DNA of 64,000 nt from contig NZ_AP024814.1 in the NCBI RefSeq assembly GCF_019703305.1, forward strand, positions 1,240,001 to 1,304,000, read 5' to 3'. The stretch is from Helicobacter sp. NHP19-003 (GTDB taxonomy: Bacteria; Campylobacterota; Campylobacteria; Campylobacterales; Helicobacteraceae). Below are positions 9,430 to 17,940 of this stretch, piece by piece. Below the pieces are notes generated by a model. The model did not search any database and had not been told where the DNA came from. It saw only the letters and a program-made list of their open reading frames with translations. Position numbers and translations under genes: made by a program. Each line of letters begins with the position of its first letter. Position 1 is the first letter of the stretch.

Positions 9430-10220
9430 ATGAGCCTAGCAACACAGGGGGCAACTCTAGCGGGGAAAGTGGTGGAAACACCCCACCCACAATGGGGGAA
9501 AGCAATCACGGGGATAAGAAACCGCCTAATGAGAACAATACAGCTAGTGGGGGTAAGGGGGAGAAGGTGGAGAAAAGGGGGTAGTGGAGGGGATAGACCG
9601 CCCACAGATAGCGGGGATTTATTCGACCCTAACCAACCCCCAAGAAAAGTTACCAAAGAAGAAATCACCCCCGAGTTTTTAGAAGAAGTGAAGAAGCGCA
9701 AAAACGAGAAGGTGTGGGTGGGGGAATTGACTAACCCTAAAATCATTGGGCAACTAGGCTTTAAGACAGACAAGCCGGTTAAAATGCTGTTTGACGGGGA
9801 CGCGTTAAGGCATATTGAGGAAAGGCATGGGGTGGATTCTAAACTAGCCAAGAATGGACAACCGCCCATTACGAGTGCAGATATAGCGACTTACCCAGAC
9901 ATTGTCAATCATGCGACTTGATGAAGGTAGAGGACACGCCCAAGGGCAAGAATCTTTTAATTGGCAAGCAAATTAACGGGTATATGGCGGTGGTGGAGGT
10001 GATAGGCACAAAAAATAACCAACTAACCCTAAAAACGATGTATAAGGAAAATGGGAAACTAGCCAATGCAAAGGAGTTTAAAGAGTCCATCAGTAACCAC
10101 GATGTGGCGGATTCACGCCCGTTAAAGACGGGTGATTCCTTAGATACTGCTATGGACTTGAGCGACTCTACCACCCCCGCCCTTAAAAAGCAAACCACAG
10201 CAAGGGGGAAAACTACCTGA
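9430..10220 (+). pseudogene. Decaying phage protein: second barnase-like (PBECR) domain, frameshifted
   Basis: Two overlapping frames make one domain. The first ends with KVWVGELTNPKIIGQLGF...DGDALRHIEERHG...TYPDIVNHA; the second continues KVEDTPKGKNLLIGKQINGY...LTLKTMYKENGKL. This is the layout of another PBECR-type nuclease. The break near 9917 is a one-base deletion, and a further shift lies in the GGGGG run near 9579. It belongs with the preceding fragment as one large, inactivated multi-domain toxin gene. Confidence 0.6.
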
Positions 10221-10225
10221 AGAGT

Positions 10226-10816
10226 TTGAGCCCTGAAGAGCTGGCAAAAGCCCAAGAAGAGACATTTGCAGAGCTTGGCAAGAATGCCTTTAAACCTCTA
10301 AGCACCACGCCTTTAGCCAAAGAGCAGCTTTTTAAAGAGCTTAATGGGTATAAGCACTTTGGGCACGACTTCACAGAATACAGAGACAAGGGCCTAAAAG
10401 CCCTAGAGTTCATCGCCAAGAAAAAGCACGGGCAAGTGAGCGGGGCTTACTATAGAGCAGACTTAGGCGCGATCGACATAAGCAACAATACCCAAAGGGG
10501 GTTAGTGGATTTGTTGGCAGGTCGGGGGGCTAGCGATGTAGAGAACAACATTTACTATTGGGGCAAGCCGGCATTAGAGCCCTTTGAAGGCAACACCACG
10601 CAAGAGAAGGTTTTACACGCCCTAGATAGAATCCTCAAGGAGGGCACTTACCGCCTAGAGCAGGGGCAACACATCCTAAGCCTAGAGCTAGACAATGGTG
10701 TTTATCAATTACAGCTCTTCCCCCTAAGCCTAGAGCAACCCAGCCACTTTTATCCTATGTCCCTCCAACACCACCACAGACCCAAAAACCCCGATAGCCC
10801 TATGGAGCGGGATTGA
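10226..10816 (+). pseudogene. Decaying phage protein: third nuclease-like domain, paralogue of the first
   Basis: The segment KKKHGQVSGAYYRADLGAID resembles the opening of the domain at 8780-9421, and the following stretch keeps the same order of features. It is out of frame with the upstream piece and ends in an atypical tail after HYHR-like residues. Probably the last domain of the same broken multi-toxin protein. Function is inferred from the weak internal similarity only. Confidence 0.45.
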
Positions 10817-10862
10817 CAAGTTTTTGTTGTGTGGATTTTAGGCGTTTTAGGGGGTTTAAAGC

Positions 10863-11183
10863 CTACCTTTTGCCCTCTTTAAAAATCTGCAGTAGGTGCT
10901 GGATGTGGGCGAGTTGCTCGTGGCAGGTTTTTAAATCCTTAAGGCTCTTGGGGTCTTTGTAGCGTTCTCTTATGATTTTCACCTCTTGGGGTTTGTGCTC
11001 TAAATACTTCTGGTGGTCTAATTCTAGGGCTTTGATGTGTTTGTTCTGCTCGTTCAAGTGGATTTGGCTAAGCTCGAGCTTTTCTTTGAGCGCGCCATTG
11101 GCTTTGAGCAAGTGGGCAATGCCGCCTAGTGCCCCCAAAAGGCCTAAGCCTAGAACAATCACTAAGATTAAGATGTAGGGCAT
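10863..11183 (-). CDS. Rz-like inner-membrane spanin, prophage remnant
   Basis: 106 residues with one N-terminal membrane helix (ILILVIVLGLGLLGALGGIA) followed by a charged helical, coiled-coil-like region. This is the plan of phage i-spanins, which bridge to an outer-membrane partner and disrupt the envelope during lysis. It lies just after a holin scrap in a dead prophage region, so it may no longer act. A second, different gene of the same plan is at 61576-61956. Confidence 0.5.
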   Translation of the reverse strand: MPYILILVIVLGLGLLGALGGIAHLLKANGALKEKLELSQIHLNEQNKHIKALELDHQKYLEHKPQEVKIIRERYKDPKSLKDLKTCHEQLAHIQHLLQIFKEGKR

Positions 11184-11279
11184 TGCTTGCGTAAGCTTAA
11201 AATCTTTTGCACAACTTCAATCGCCCGGTCGATGCCAAAGTAGCCCACACTGGCCGCGATGCCGACCTTTGGCATGTAG
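11169..11279 (-). pseudogene. C-terminal scrap of a LydA-like holin
   Basis: Read on the minus strand this gives PKVGIAASVGYFGIDRAIEVV and a short tail, which lines up with the end of the complete holin-like protein at 62372-62731 (SGGIGYIGAEVVSDYAL). It overlaps the start of the spanin gene, as phage lysis genes do. The membrane helices upstream are lost. Confidence 0.4.
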
Positions 11280-12300
11280 GCCAAGACTCAGCTTTTCAAA
11301 GACCACTTCAAGGATATTTTAAGCGCGTTGTTTGGGGGTGCGCTCTATTTGAAACAACTTATTAGGGAGATGGAGCGTGAGGGGCAAATTTACTTGGTAA
11401 GCCTTTTGCAATTTGACACGCTTAGGATGCTGCAGTAGCAAATCCAGTTATTGCTGGGCAAAAGCCAAACGCCTCGCCTACAAGGCGGTTTAAATGGGTT
11501 TTAGGGTGAAACGATCGAGCAAACCAAAGATTTAGCTCAAGAGATCGGGGCTATGGCTAAACAAATTGCCCAAGAGCAGGCAAACAACTGCCCCAAAGGG
11601 AAATGTGAAGCGGTAGGGGCGGGCACAGCCAGCAAAGTTTTAGGGTGAAATGTAGACAACAGCCACGCAACCGCCCAAAATGCTCTACAATCCACATGGA
11701 TTAACTTTAATGCCTTATATTGCCTAGTGGACAAAATGCGCCTAGTGAGGCTGTAAACGCGTCCAATGGAGGGGGCGGTGGGCGTAGGTTTTTACCTGTA
11801 ATGGGCGTGTCTGAGTTGGACAATAAAGTTGCGTCTAAAGACCTCCCATGTTTAATCACCACGCGCGACATCCACGACACCCTAAAGGCAATTGATATGG
11901 GCAAGACGATGGGACAAGAGCAAGCTCACGAATGAAACGGCAGAAACATTAAGGGGTAAGTTGAACCTGCCTAGCAAGTCCAAAGACCCCACCAAACTTT
12001 ATATACCGAGTCAAAAACCACCCTAGACACTCCCGCCACCCAAATCGCCCCAAAGCGCAAGAGTTTGGGTTTTTAAAACAGCGTTAAACAAGTTGTGCTG
12101 AAAATCCCTAGTGTTTCACAAAAACACTATTCTCTCCACCCTTAGGCCAAGGTCGTGGTGGGTGGTGGTCGCCCTTTTTGGATTTTAGCAGTGCCTTGGC
12201 AGGGCAGTGGCTTCTAGGGCGGATTACCCCAGCCACTTCACCTGTTAGCACAATTTTTTGGGCACTCATTGCCGTGTTGCTTCACACGGACTAAAATCCA
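11280..12300. other. Degenerate region without an intact gene
   Basis: About 1 kb with only short, interrupted frames. On the plus strand pieces such as FKDHFKDILSALFGGALYLK, KDLAQEIGAMAKQIAQEQA and, from about 11720, a glycine-rich linker followed by SELDNKVASKDLPCLITTR look like former coding sequence broken by stops and shifts. A hairpin (AGTGTTT with AAACACT) occurs near 12110-12135. I cannot assign a function. The setting between phage scraps and core genes suggests prophage decay. Confidence 0.5.
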
Positions 12301-12311
12301 AAGACATTCCC

Positions 12312-12818
12312 CTACGAACTCTTCATCAAATCCAGCAATGCATCTTTGTTGAAGCTTGGGGTGTTGAGGGTTGGGGGTTTTTTGAAGACTTGTTTTTGGC
12401 TGACACTCTCTTGGATTGTGTTCAACGCTTGTTTGATCTGCGCAAGACTCTCTTGCAAGATTGCTTTTAAATCTGCCCCTGTGGATAACAAGTCTAAAGG
12501 GCTTGGAGCGTTGAGCTCAAGCACGCTCTCGCCTAGATTAATGCTAAGGGTGCTGTTGAAAAGGGCTTTGCCCATAAACTGCGCCTTTTGCACCAACTCT
12601 TGCACGCCATCCACACTCAACGACTCGAGTTTTAGGATTTTTTGGCAGGCGATTTGCAAGGTTTGCAGTGCCCCGATGCTCTCGTTGATGCCCTTGATCT
12701 CGTGGTTAAACTTTTCAATCTTGTGCGCCTTGTGCTGGGTGTCTAGCATGTCTAAAGACTGTGTGTCGATCGCCCCTAGGTGTTTTTGGAGAGTCTGTAA
12801 AATGTCCTGTTTTAACAT
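12312..12818 (-). CDS. HP1076-like flagellar co-chaperone
   Basis: 168 residues, mostly helical, beginning MLKQDILQTLQKHLGAIDTQ. Size and pattern fit H. pylori HP1076, described as a partner of the flagellin chaperone FliS, and the position divergent from csd4 matches H. pylori gene order. I chose the ATG at 12818 because AAGGA lies five bases upstream; longer starts lack a site. A sigma-54-like promoter lies just upstream, which fits a flagellar role. The family call rests on context and length more than on a diagnostic motif. Confidence 0.65.
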   Translation of the reverse strand: MLKQDILQTLQKHLGAIDTQSLDMLDTQHKAHKIEKFNHEIKGINESIGALQTLQIACQKILKLESLSVDGVQELVQKAQFMGKALFNSTLSINLGESVLELNAPSPLDLLSTGADLKAILQESLAQIKQALNTIQESVSQKQVFKKPPTLNTPSFNKDALLDLMKSS

Positions 12819-12850
12819 GTCCATCCTTTGTAGCAAGATACAGAACACAA

Positions 12851-12864
12851 GCATTTTTTATTCC
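12851..12864 (-). promoter_or_regulatory. Candidate sigma-54 promoter for the HP1076-like gene
   Basis: On the minus strand GG (12864-12863) and GC (12852-12851) are separated by exactly ten bases, the -24/-12 spacing of RpoN promoters. The match outside the two dinucleotides is only moderate (AGG...ATGCT). HP1076 belongs to the RpoN regulon in H. pylori, as known from that species. Confidence 0.5.
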
Positions 12865-12888
12865 TTAACACTTAGGGAGTTTTTTAGG

Positions 12889-12894
12889 TATAAT
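12889..12894 (+). promoter_or_regulatory. -10 box for csd4
   Basis: TATAAT preceded by GG, 25 bases before the csd4 ATG. It is a perfect vegetative Helicobacter -10 element. Confidence 0.6.
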
Positions 12895-12918
12895 GGCGGA
12901 TTTTAATCAGGATCGTTG

Positions 12919-14208
12919 ATGAAGTCTATTGTATTGTTGCTCTTGTGTGTGTCTTTAAGCGCCTTGCCCTTGCAGTTGGTGAAAAAAGAAGGCTCTAAAA
13001 ACGCCCCCACTTTGCTTTTAATGGGGGGGATTCAAGGCGATGAGCCGGGGGGGTTCAACACCACAGACATTTTTTTAATGCACTATAAGGTGTTGTCGGG
13101 GAATGTGTGGGTGGTGCCTGTGCTTAACCGCTACTCCATGCTGAGAAACCATAGAGGGGTATATGGGGATTTAAACCGCAAATTTGCCTATTTGAGCCCC
13201 AAAGACCCCGAATACCCCCTAATCCAATCCATTAAGAAAATCATCACCGCCAAAGAGGTGGGCGCAATTTTACACCTACACGATGGGAGCGGCTTTTACC
13301 GCCCCCACTATGAAAGCCCTCTTTTAAACCCAAGGCGTTGGGGCAATTCGTCCATCATAGACCAAGACGAACTGCCCGGCGTGCCCTTCGGGCATTTAAA
13401 ACAAGTGTCGCAGGGCATCATCGCCAATGTCAATAAGTCGCTCTTAAAGCCCATACACCGCTACTATATCCGTAACACCCACACAGCACAAGGCAATGTA
13501 GAAATGGAGAAAGCACTGACCTATTTTGCCATCAAGCACAAAAAGCCCGCCTTTGCTAACGAAGCGAGCAAAGAACTGCCCCTACCTGCAAGGGTGTATT
13601 ACCACTTACTCGCCCTTGAGGGATTGTTAAAAGAGCTGGGTATCCGATACAGCAAGGACTTCAGTCTAAACCCTGAGAGCCTTTACAAGCTCATCAACGA
13701 CCCGAGTTTAAGCGTGGTGTTAAATAACAACACCATTCTGCCCATTTATGGTCTGAGAGGACATCTAAACTTTTTCCCCATGCCTAAAAACACCCCCCTA
13801 GAGCAAATCTCCCTAACTTCTAGAAGCTATATTTTGGGCTTGCTGCCTAAACAAAAACAAGTGTGGCTCAAATACGGCAATAAATTGATGACCCGCTTGC
13901 ACCCCCTGTATTTGCCCTTTGATCATAGCCTAAAGAGCGTTAAGCTGGAGATCGATGGCAAGTTACAGGAGAGCGCACCGGCTCAAATTGTAGAGGTACA
14001 TAAGTCCTTTAAGGTTATGGCAAAAGAAGGCTACCGGGTGAATGTGATCGGCTACACCCATCGGGGGGCAAAAGACGAAGCCGGCTTTAAAATCACCTAT
14101 AAAAACTTAGATAAACGCTATTCTATAGACACAGAGGGGCGGATTTTCCGCATCGAGTTTTACAAGGGCGATGCCTTCAGTGGCATGGTGTTGGCGCGCT
14201 TTTTATGA
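12919..14208 (+). CDS. csd4: Csd4-type D,L-carboxypeptidase (cell-shape peptidoglycan trimming)
   Basis: 429 residues with a signal peptide (MKSIVLLLLCVSLSALPL). The M14-like zinc site is visible: Q and E in GGIQGDEPGG near residues 38-42 and H in ILHLHDGSGF near residue 119. A glutamine in place of the usual histidine ligand is the known peculiarity of Csd4. The enzyme trims muropeptide tripeptides to dipeptides in the periplasm and sets helical shape. The ATG at 12919 has AGGA six bases upstream. The stop overlaps magIII. Confidence 0.9.
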   Translation: MKSIVLLLLCVSLSALPLQLVKKEGSKNAPTLLLMGGIQGDEPGGFNTTDIFLMHYKVLSGNVWVVPVLNRYSMLRNHRGVYGDLNRKFAYLSPKDPEYPLIQSIKKIITAKEVGAILHLHDGSGFYRPHYESPLLNPRRWGNSSIIDQDELPGVPFGHLKQVSQGIIANVNKSLLKPIHRYYIRNTHTAQGNVEMEKALTYFAIKHKKPAFANEASKELPLPARVYYHLLALEGLLKELGIRYSKDFSLNPESLYKLINDPSLSVVLNNNTILPIYGLRGHLNFFPMPKNTPLEQISLTSRSYILGLLPKQKQVWLKYGNKLMTRLHPLYLPFDHSLKSVKLEIDGKLQESAPAQIVEVHKSFKVMAKEGYRVNVIGYTHRGAKDEAGFKITYKNLDKRYSIDTEGRIFRIEFYKGDAFSGMVLARFL

Positions 14209-14888
14209 GCCTAGCCTTTTGCATCCTTAAGGCGTTAAAATCGTTAAAACTCATAGAGCACGCCCCGCCCTTGTGGTGGCCGGGTGCCGGGAGTGTGGAG
14301 GTCGTTGTGGGCGCAATACTCACACAGCGCACAAGATTTAGCAAGGTGCAAGAGAGCCTAGACAATCTTAAAAACGCCCATATCTTAGAGCAAAACCCCA
14401 CTAAGAGCCTGGAAAATCTCGCACAAATCCCTTTAGACAATTTAGCTAAGCTCATTGCCCCAAGTGGGTTTTATAACCAAAAGGCACGGCATTTAAACGC
14501 CCTTAGCCAAAATATCCTCAAGGATTTCAATGGCTTTGAAACCTTTAAAGCTGAGGTGAGCCGGGCGTGGCTTTTGGCACAAAAAGGTGTGGGTTTTGAG
14601 AGTGCTGATAGCATTTTAAATTATGCCTGCTTACGCCCTGTGTTTGTCGTGGATGCCTACACACACAAACTCTTAGCCACTTTGGGACTTGAGATGGAGG
14701 ACTACCACGCCCTGCAAGAGTTTTTCACCAAAGGGCTAGAGCAAGACCTGTCCCAAGTTTTGGCACTTTATGAGAATAAGCTAGAGTTAGCGGGCATTTA
14801 TGCGCGTTTGCATGGCAAGATTGTAGCCTGCATGCAAGCCAAGATTGCCCTTAACCCCCACTTAAAGGATTGCGATGGTCTTTATTGA
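14205..14888 (+). CDS. magIII: MagIII 3-methyladenine DNA glycosylase
   Basis: 227 residues of the helix-hairpin-helix endonuclease III superfamily. PPLWWPGAGSVEVVVGAILT near the N-terminus carries the two tryptophans and proline of the MagIII substrate pocket, and FVVDAYTHKL carries the catalytic aspartate. No iron-sulphur cysteine cluster is present, which separates MagIII from Nth. It removes 3-methyladenine in base excision repair. It starts inside the csd4 stop codon and ends inside hemE, a tight operon. Confidence 0.88.
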   Translation: MSLAFCILKALKSLKLIEHAPPLWWPGAGSVEVVVGAILTQRTRFSKVQESLDNLKNAHILEQNPTKSLENLAQIPLDNLAKLIAPSGFYNQKARHLNALSQNILKDFNGFETFKAEVSRAWLLAQKGVGFESADSILNYACLRPVFVVDAYTHKLLATLGLEMEDYHALQEFFTKGLEQDLSQVLALYENKLELAGIYARLHGKIVACMQAKIALNPHLKDCDGLY

Positions 14889-15897
14889 TGCATGTTTTAG
14901 ACAAGAAACCCCCTACACTCCCATTTGGATGATGCGCCAAGCGGGACGGTATTTGAGCGAATACCAAGCGGTGCGTAAGAGGGCCAAAAACTTTTTAGAC
15001 CTATGCGCCGATGTCAAACTTGCTACAGAAGTAACGCTCCAGCCCATTGAAATTTTAGATGTGGATGCCGCCATCCTCTTTAGCGATATTTTACTCCTGC
15101 CCCATAAAATGGGCTTGCCCCTAGAGTTTCTCCCCAGTTTTGGCCCCAAATTTACCCAAACCATCCAAAACCTAGAGGACATGAAAGCCCTAAAGAGGGG
15201 AGCATACAAAGATTTGGGTTTTGTGTATGAGATTGTGTCTAGCGTGCGCGCCAAGTTAGACAAGTCTAAGGCGCTGATCGGTTTTAGCGGTGCGCCTTGG
15301 ACTTTGGCGACCTATATGCTAGAGGGGCAAGGGAGCAAGACCTACAGCCGCTCTAAAAAAATCCTTTACACTGAGCCCGCCACCGTCCACGCCCTGTTAG
15401 AAGCCTTGAGTGATGAAATCATTGGCTATTTAGACATGCAAGCACAAGCGGGGGCTAATGCCCTCATGCTTTTTGACTCGTGGGCGGGGGCACTGGAGCT
15501 GGAGGCGTATTTAGAATTTGGCTGGAGCTATATAGACAAAATCACCAAAGCCCTAAAGCTTAAGCACCCTAAAATCCCTTTAATCGTGTTCCCTAAGGGT
15601 GTGGGGGCGTATTTGGGGCATTTAAAGGGGGATTTTGAAGTCTTTGGATGCGGTTGGGGTGTGCCTTTAAAGTTGGCTAAAGAAATTTTAGGAGGCCACT
15701 ATGTCTTGCAAGGCAATTTAGAACCGGCAAGGCTGTATAGCCAAGAGGCAATGGTGGAGGGCGTTGAGCACATTTTTGGGCTGATGGGTAAAAAAGCGGG
15801 TTTTATTTTTAATTTGGGGCATGGGATGTTGCCCGACTTGCCCCGCGCTAACGCCATCGAGCTTGTGCGCTTGGTGCGCACACAGAGCAAGCGCTAA
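14875..15897 (+). CDS. hemE: Uroporphyrinogen decarboxylase
   Basis: 340 residues, full length. It has PIWMMRQAGRYLSEYQ at the N-terminus, FSDILLLPHKMG, FSGAPWTLATYMLEG and a conserved C-terminal FNLGHGMLP. It converts uroporphyrinogen III to coproporphyrinogen III in haem synthesis. It overlaps magIII by 14 bases, as in H. pylori where the two genes are close. Confidence 0.96.
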   Translation: MVFIDACFRQETPYTPIWMMRQAGRYLSEYQAVRKRAKNFLDLCADVKLATEVTLQPIEILDVDAAILFSDILLLPHKMGLPLEFLPSFGPKFTQTIQNLEDMKALKRGAYKDLGFVYEIVSSVRAKLDKSKALIGFSGAPWTLATYMLEGQGSKTYSRSKKILYTEPATVHALLEALSDEIIGYLDMQAQAGANALMLFDSWAGALELEAYLEFGWSYIDKITKALKLKHPKIPLIVFPKGVGAYLGHLKGDFEVFGCGWGVPLKLAKEILGGHYVLQGNLEPARLYSQEAMVEGVEHIFGLMGKKAGFIFNLGHGMLPDLPRANAIELVRLVRTQSKR

Positions 15898-15910
15898 AGC
15901 GCGCTAAAAC

Positions 15911-16516
15911 CTAGAAAGTGAACACATAGTTGATGTACCATGAGTAGTGGCGCATGATGGCGAAATTTGGAGCAAGTTTTTGGGGGATCATGGGGAATTT
16001 GATGCCCGCTTGGATGGCTGAGTGTGTGCCTATACGGATGCGTCCGCCCGCATTAAAGAGGAACTGGAAGCCGGTGTGGGAAGCCATGTTGCCAAATTGC
16101 CAAGTGTTACCGGCAAGCTGGATACCGCCCACAAGACCAAAGGCAAAGGGGCTGGTAGCGATGAGGTTAACGATCATGTCCGCCGCACCGCCATAGGTGT
16201 AGAGATTGTCTTTATCCCTATTGCTAGACCCCCACTGCGCGCTGTTGTTCCAGTCGAAGAAGCCATAGACTTGACCCCCAAACCATTTATTGGCAAAGCC
16301 CACGCCCCCCATTTGGATGCCCAAACCATAAAGGGGGGCACCAGTGGTTAAGCCATCTCTGTAAATATCACTGCTCTCTGTGTATTTACCTTGTTGGTAG
16401 CCAAGACCTAAGAAAAAGCCATTCTTTTCATCTGCTTGAGCTACAGACACAGCACTAGCGGCCATCAAACTAGAAAGAGCCAAGCCCTTCATCGTGCGTT
16501 TGAAACCAGAAACCAT
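15911..16516 (-). CDS. Helicobacter outer-membrane protein (Hop/Hof-like family)
   Basis: 201 residues with a signal peptide ending near SVAQADEKNGFFLGLGYQ, many alternating aromatic beta strands (FGGQVYGFFDWNN, SAIQAGIKFPMIPQK) and a terminal phenylalanine in WYINYVFTF, the C-terminal signature of Helicobacter porin-like proteins. AAGGAG lies five bases before the ATG at 16516. Subfamily is not clear. Likely a small beta-barrel in the outer membrane. Confidence 0.82.
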   Translation of the reverse strand: MVSGFKRTMKGLALSSLMAASAVSVAQADEKNGFFLGLGYQQGKYTESSDIYRDGLTTGAPLYGLGIQMGGVGFANKWFGGQVYGFFDWNNSAQWGSSNRDKDNLYTYGGAADMIVNLIATSPFAFGLVGGIQLAGNTWQFGNMASHTGFQFLFNAGGRIRIGTHSAIQAGIKFPMIPQKLAPNFAIMRHYSWYINYVFTF

Positions 16517-16686
16517 AAAAACTCCTTATCAAAGTTAGTGTGGACACACAAGCTAAGAGTGTTCCACTTGCTTCAAAAACAAGCACCCACAAGATCGGCT
16601 AAAGCGGTAAATATTGAGTAAATGGGAAAATTCCACCGATTTTAAGAAATTCTACGGATTTTTTAAGTAAATCTAAGGGGATTTTG

Positions 16687-16761
16687 TGGCTCCAGATGTA
16701 GGATTCGAACCTACGACCAAGCGGTTAACAGCCGCCTACTCTACCGCTGAGCTAATCTGGA
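16687..16761 (-). tRNA. tRNA-Asn (GTT)
   Basis: Read on the minus strand the acceptor halves TCCAGAT and ATCTGGA pair, the D arm (TTAGCTCAGCGGTAGAG) and T loop (GGTTCGAATCC) are standard, and the anticodon loop CTGTTAA gives anticodon GTT. CCA is encoded at 16687-16689. Confidence 0.95.
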
Positions 16762-16825
16762 ACAAAAACGCCATTCTAGCATTTTTTTAGTGGGCTTGTC
16801 AAGACTTTTTAGCCCTAAACTATTC

Positions 16826-17932
16826 CTAGAGTTTTAAAGCCCTTCTGTGTCTGCACTCAATAGCGCTTTTAAGCCACAAAGCCAGCCGACCCGTTAGGCA
16901 AAAAACCCCCACTTGCCCGATGGCATAGCGAGTCCCTAGCGAGCAAATCGTGCCTTTGGGTTTGTAAACAAAGGGGTTTGTGGGGGGCTTGCCACTAAGG
17001 ACATTTTTAAATTGCGCTCCCAAATACGCCCCCATTTGTGTGGCTAATTGTGCTGTGGGGGCAATGGGGCGGTTTTGCAAGTCTTTAAAAAGCGCACAGT
17101 CGCCCAGCACAAACACCCCCCATTTTTCTAGCCCTATGGGCTCTAAAAAGCTATTGACCTCCACACGGCTACGCGCACTCTTAAAAAAAGGGGAGTTTTC
17201 AATGACCGGGCTGCCCTTAACCCCACAAGTCCAAAAGATAAAATCCGCCTCTATTTGTTCTTTTTGTCCTTGTGTTTCGACTATGACTCCATTTTCCAAA
17301 CACTCTAGGATTTTTGCCCCCACCTTTAGGCGCACCCCTAGACGCTCTAAATATCCTTGCGCTTTTATGGCGAGTTTGGGGACAAACATGGGTAAAATTT
17401 TAGGCATCGCCTCTATACAAGTGAGATTGACACTCCCGCTAAACGCATCTGCCAAAGCCCCCACCAGCTCCACTCCGCTAAAGCCTGCCCCACACACCAC
17501 AATCTCTAGGGGCTTGTGGCTCTGTTGCACGGCACTTTGCAATTTTTGGTGCAATTCTTGACACTGCTTGTAGTGGCTTAAAGCGTGGGTGTGATCTTTA
17601 ACTCCCACCACGCCAAAGCTCTCAGGTGCAAAGCCCAGCCCCACGACTAATTTTGTGTATGGGTGTTCTTGCTTTTGCCCCACTACCATCCCCTCTTTGA
17701 TCTCCAACACCTCATCTTGCACGAAGCGCACCTCGGGGGGTAAAATCTCTGTCAGGCTCATGGCGTGGCAACCGGGCAAACCCGCCACGACATCGTGCAA
17801 CAAGACCTGCACGCTGTGCTGGTAGCTCTGCGACACAAGCGTGAAAGAGTGGCTTTGCAAGACCTCTTTAGGCAAAGACTTGACAAAGGCTAGGCTAGCA
17901 TACCCCGCCCCCAAAACCAAAACTTCTTGCAC
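16826..17932 (-). CDS. NDH-2-like FAD-dependent NAD(P)H oxidoreductase
   Basis: 368 residues from a GTG start. Two Rossmann motifs are visible: VLVLGAGYASLAF at the N-terminus for FAD and IVVCGAGFSGVELVGALAD near residue 145 for NAD(P)H, and VFVLGDCALF before the C-terminal segment. The hydrophobic end LTGRLALWLKSAIECR fits membrane attachment. It probably passes electrons from NADH to quinone without pumping protons. It lies eight bases after the alcohol dehydrogenase and may be co-transcribed. Confidence 0.75.
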   Translation of the reverse strand: MQEVLVLGAGYASLAFVKSLPKEVLQSHSFTLVSQSYQHSVQVLLHDVVAGLPGCHAMSLTEILPPEVRFVQDEVLEIKEGMVVGQKQEHPYTKLVVGLGFAPESFGVVGVKDHTHALSHYKQCQELHQKLQSAVQQSHKPLEIVVCGAGFSGVELVGALADAFSGSVNLTCIEAMPKILPMFVPKLAIKAQGYLERLGVRLKVGAKILECLENGVIVETQGQKEQIEADFIFWTCGVKGSPVIENSPFFKSARSRVEVNSFLEPIGLEKWGVFVLGDCALFKDLQNRPIAPTAQLATQMGAYLGAQFKNVLSGKPPTNPFVYKPKGTICSLGTRYAIGQVGVFCLTGRLALWLKSAIECRHRRALKL

Positions 17933-17940
17933 GCTTTAAC

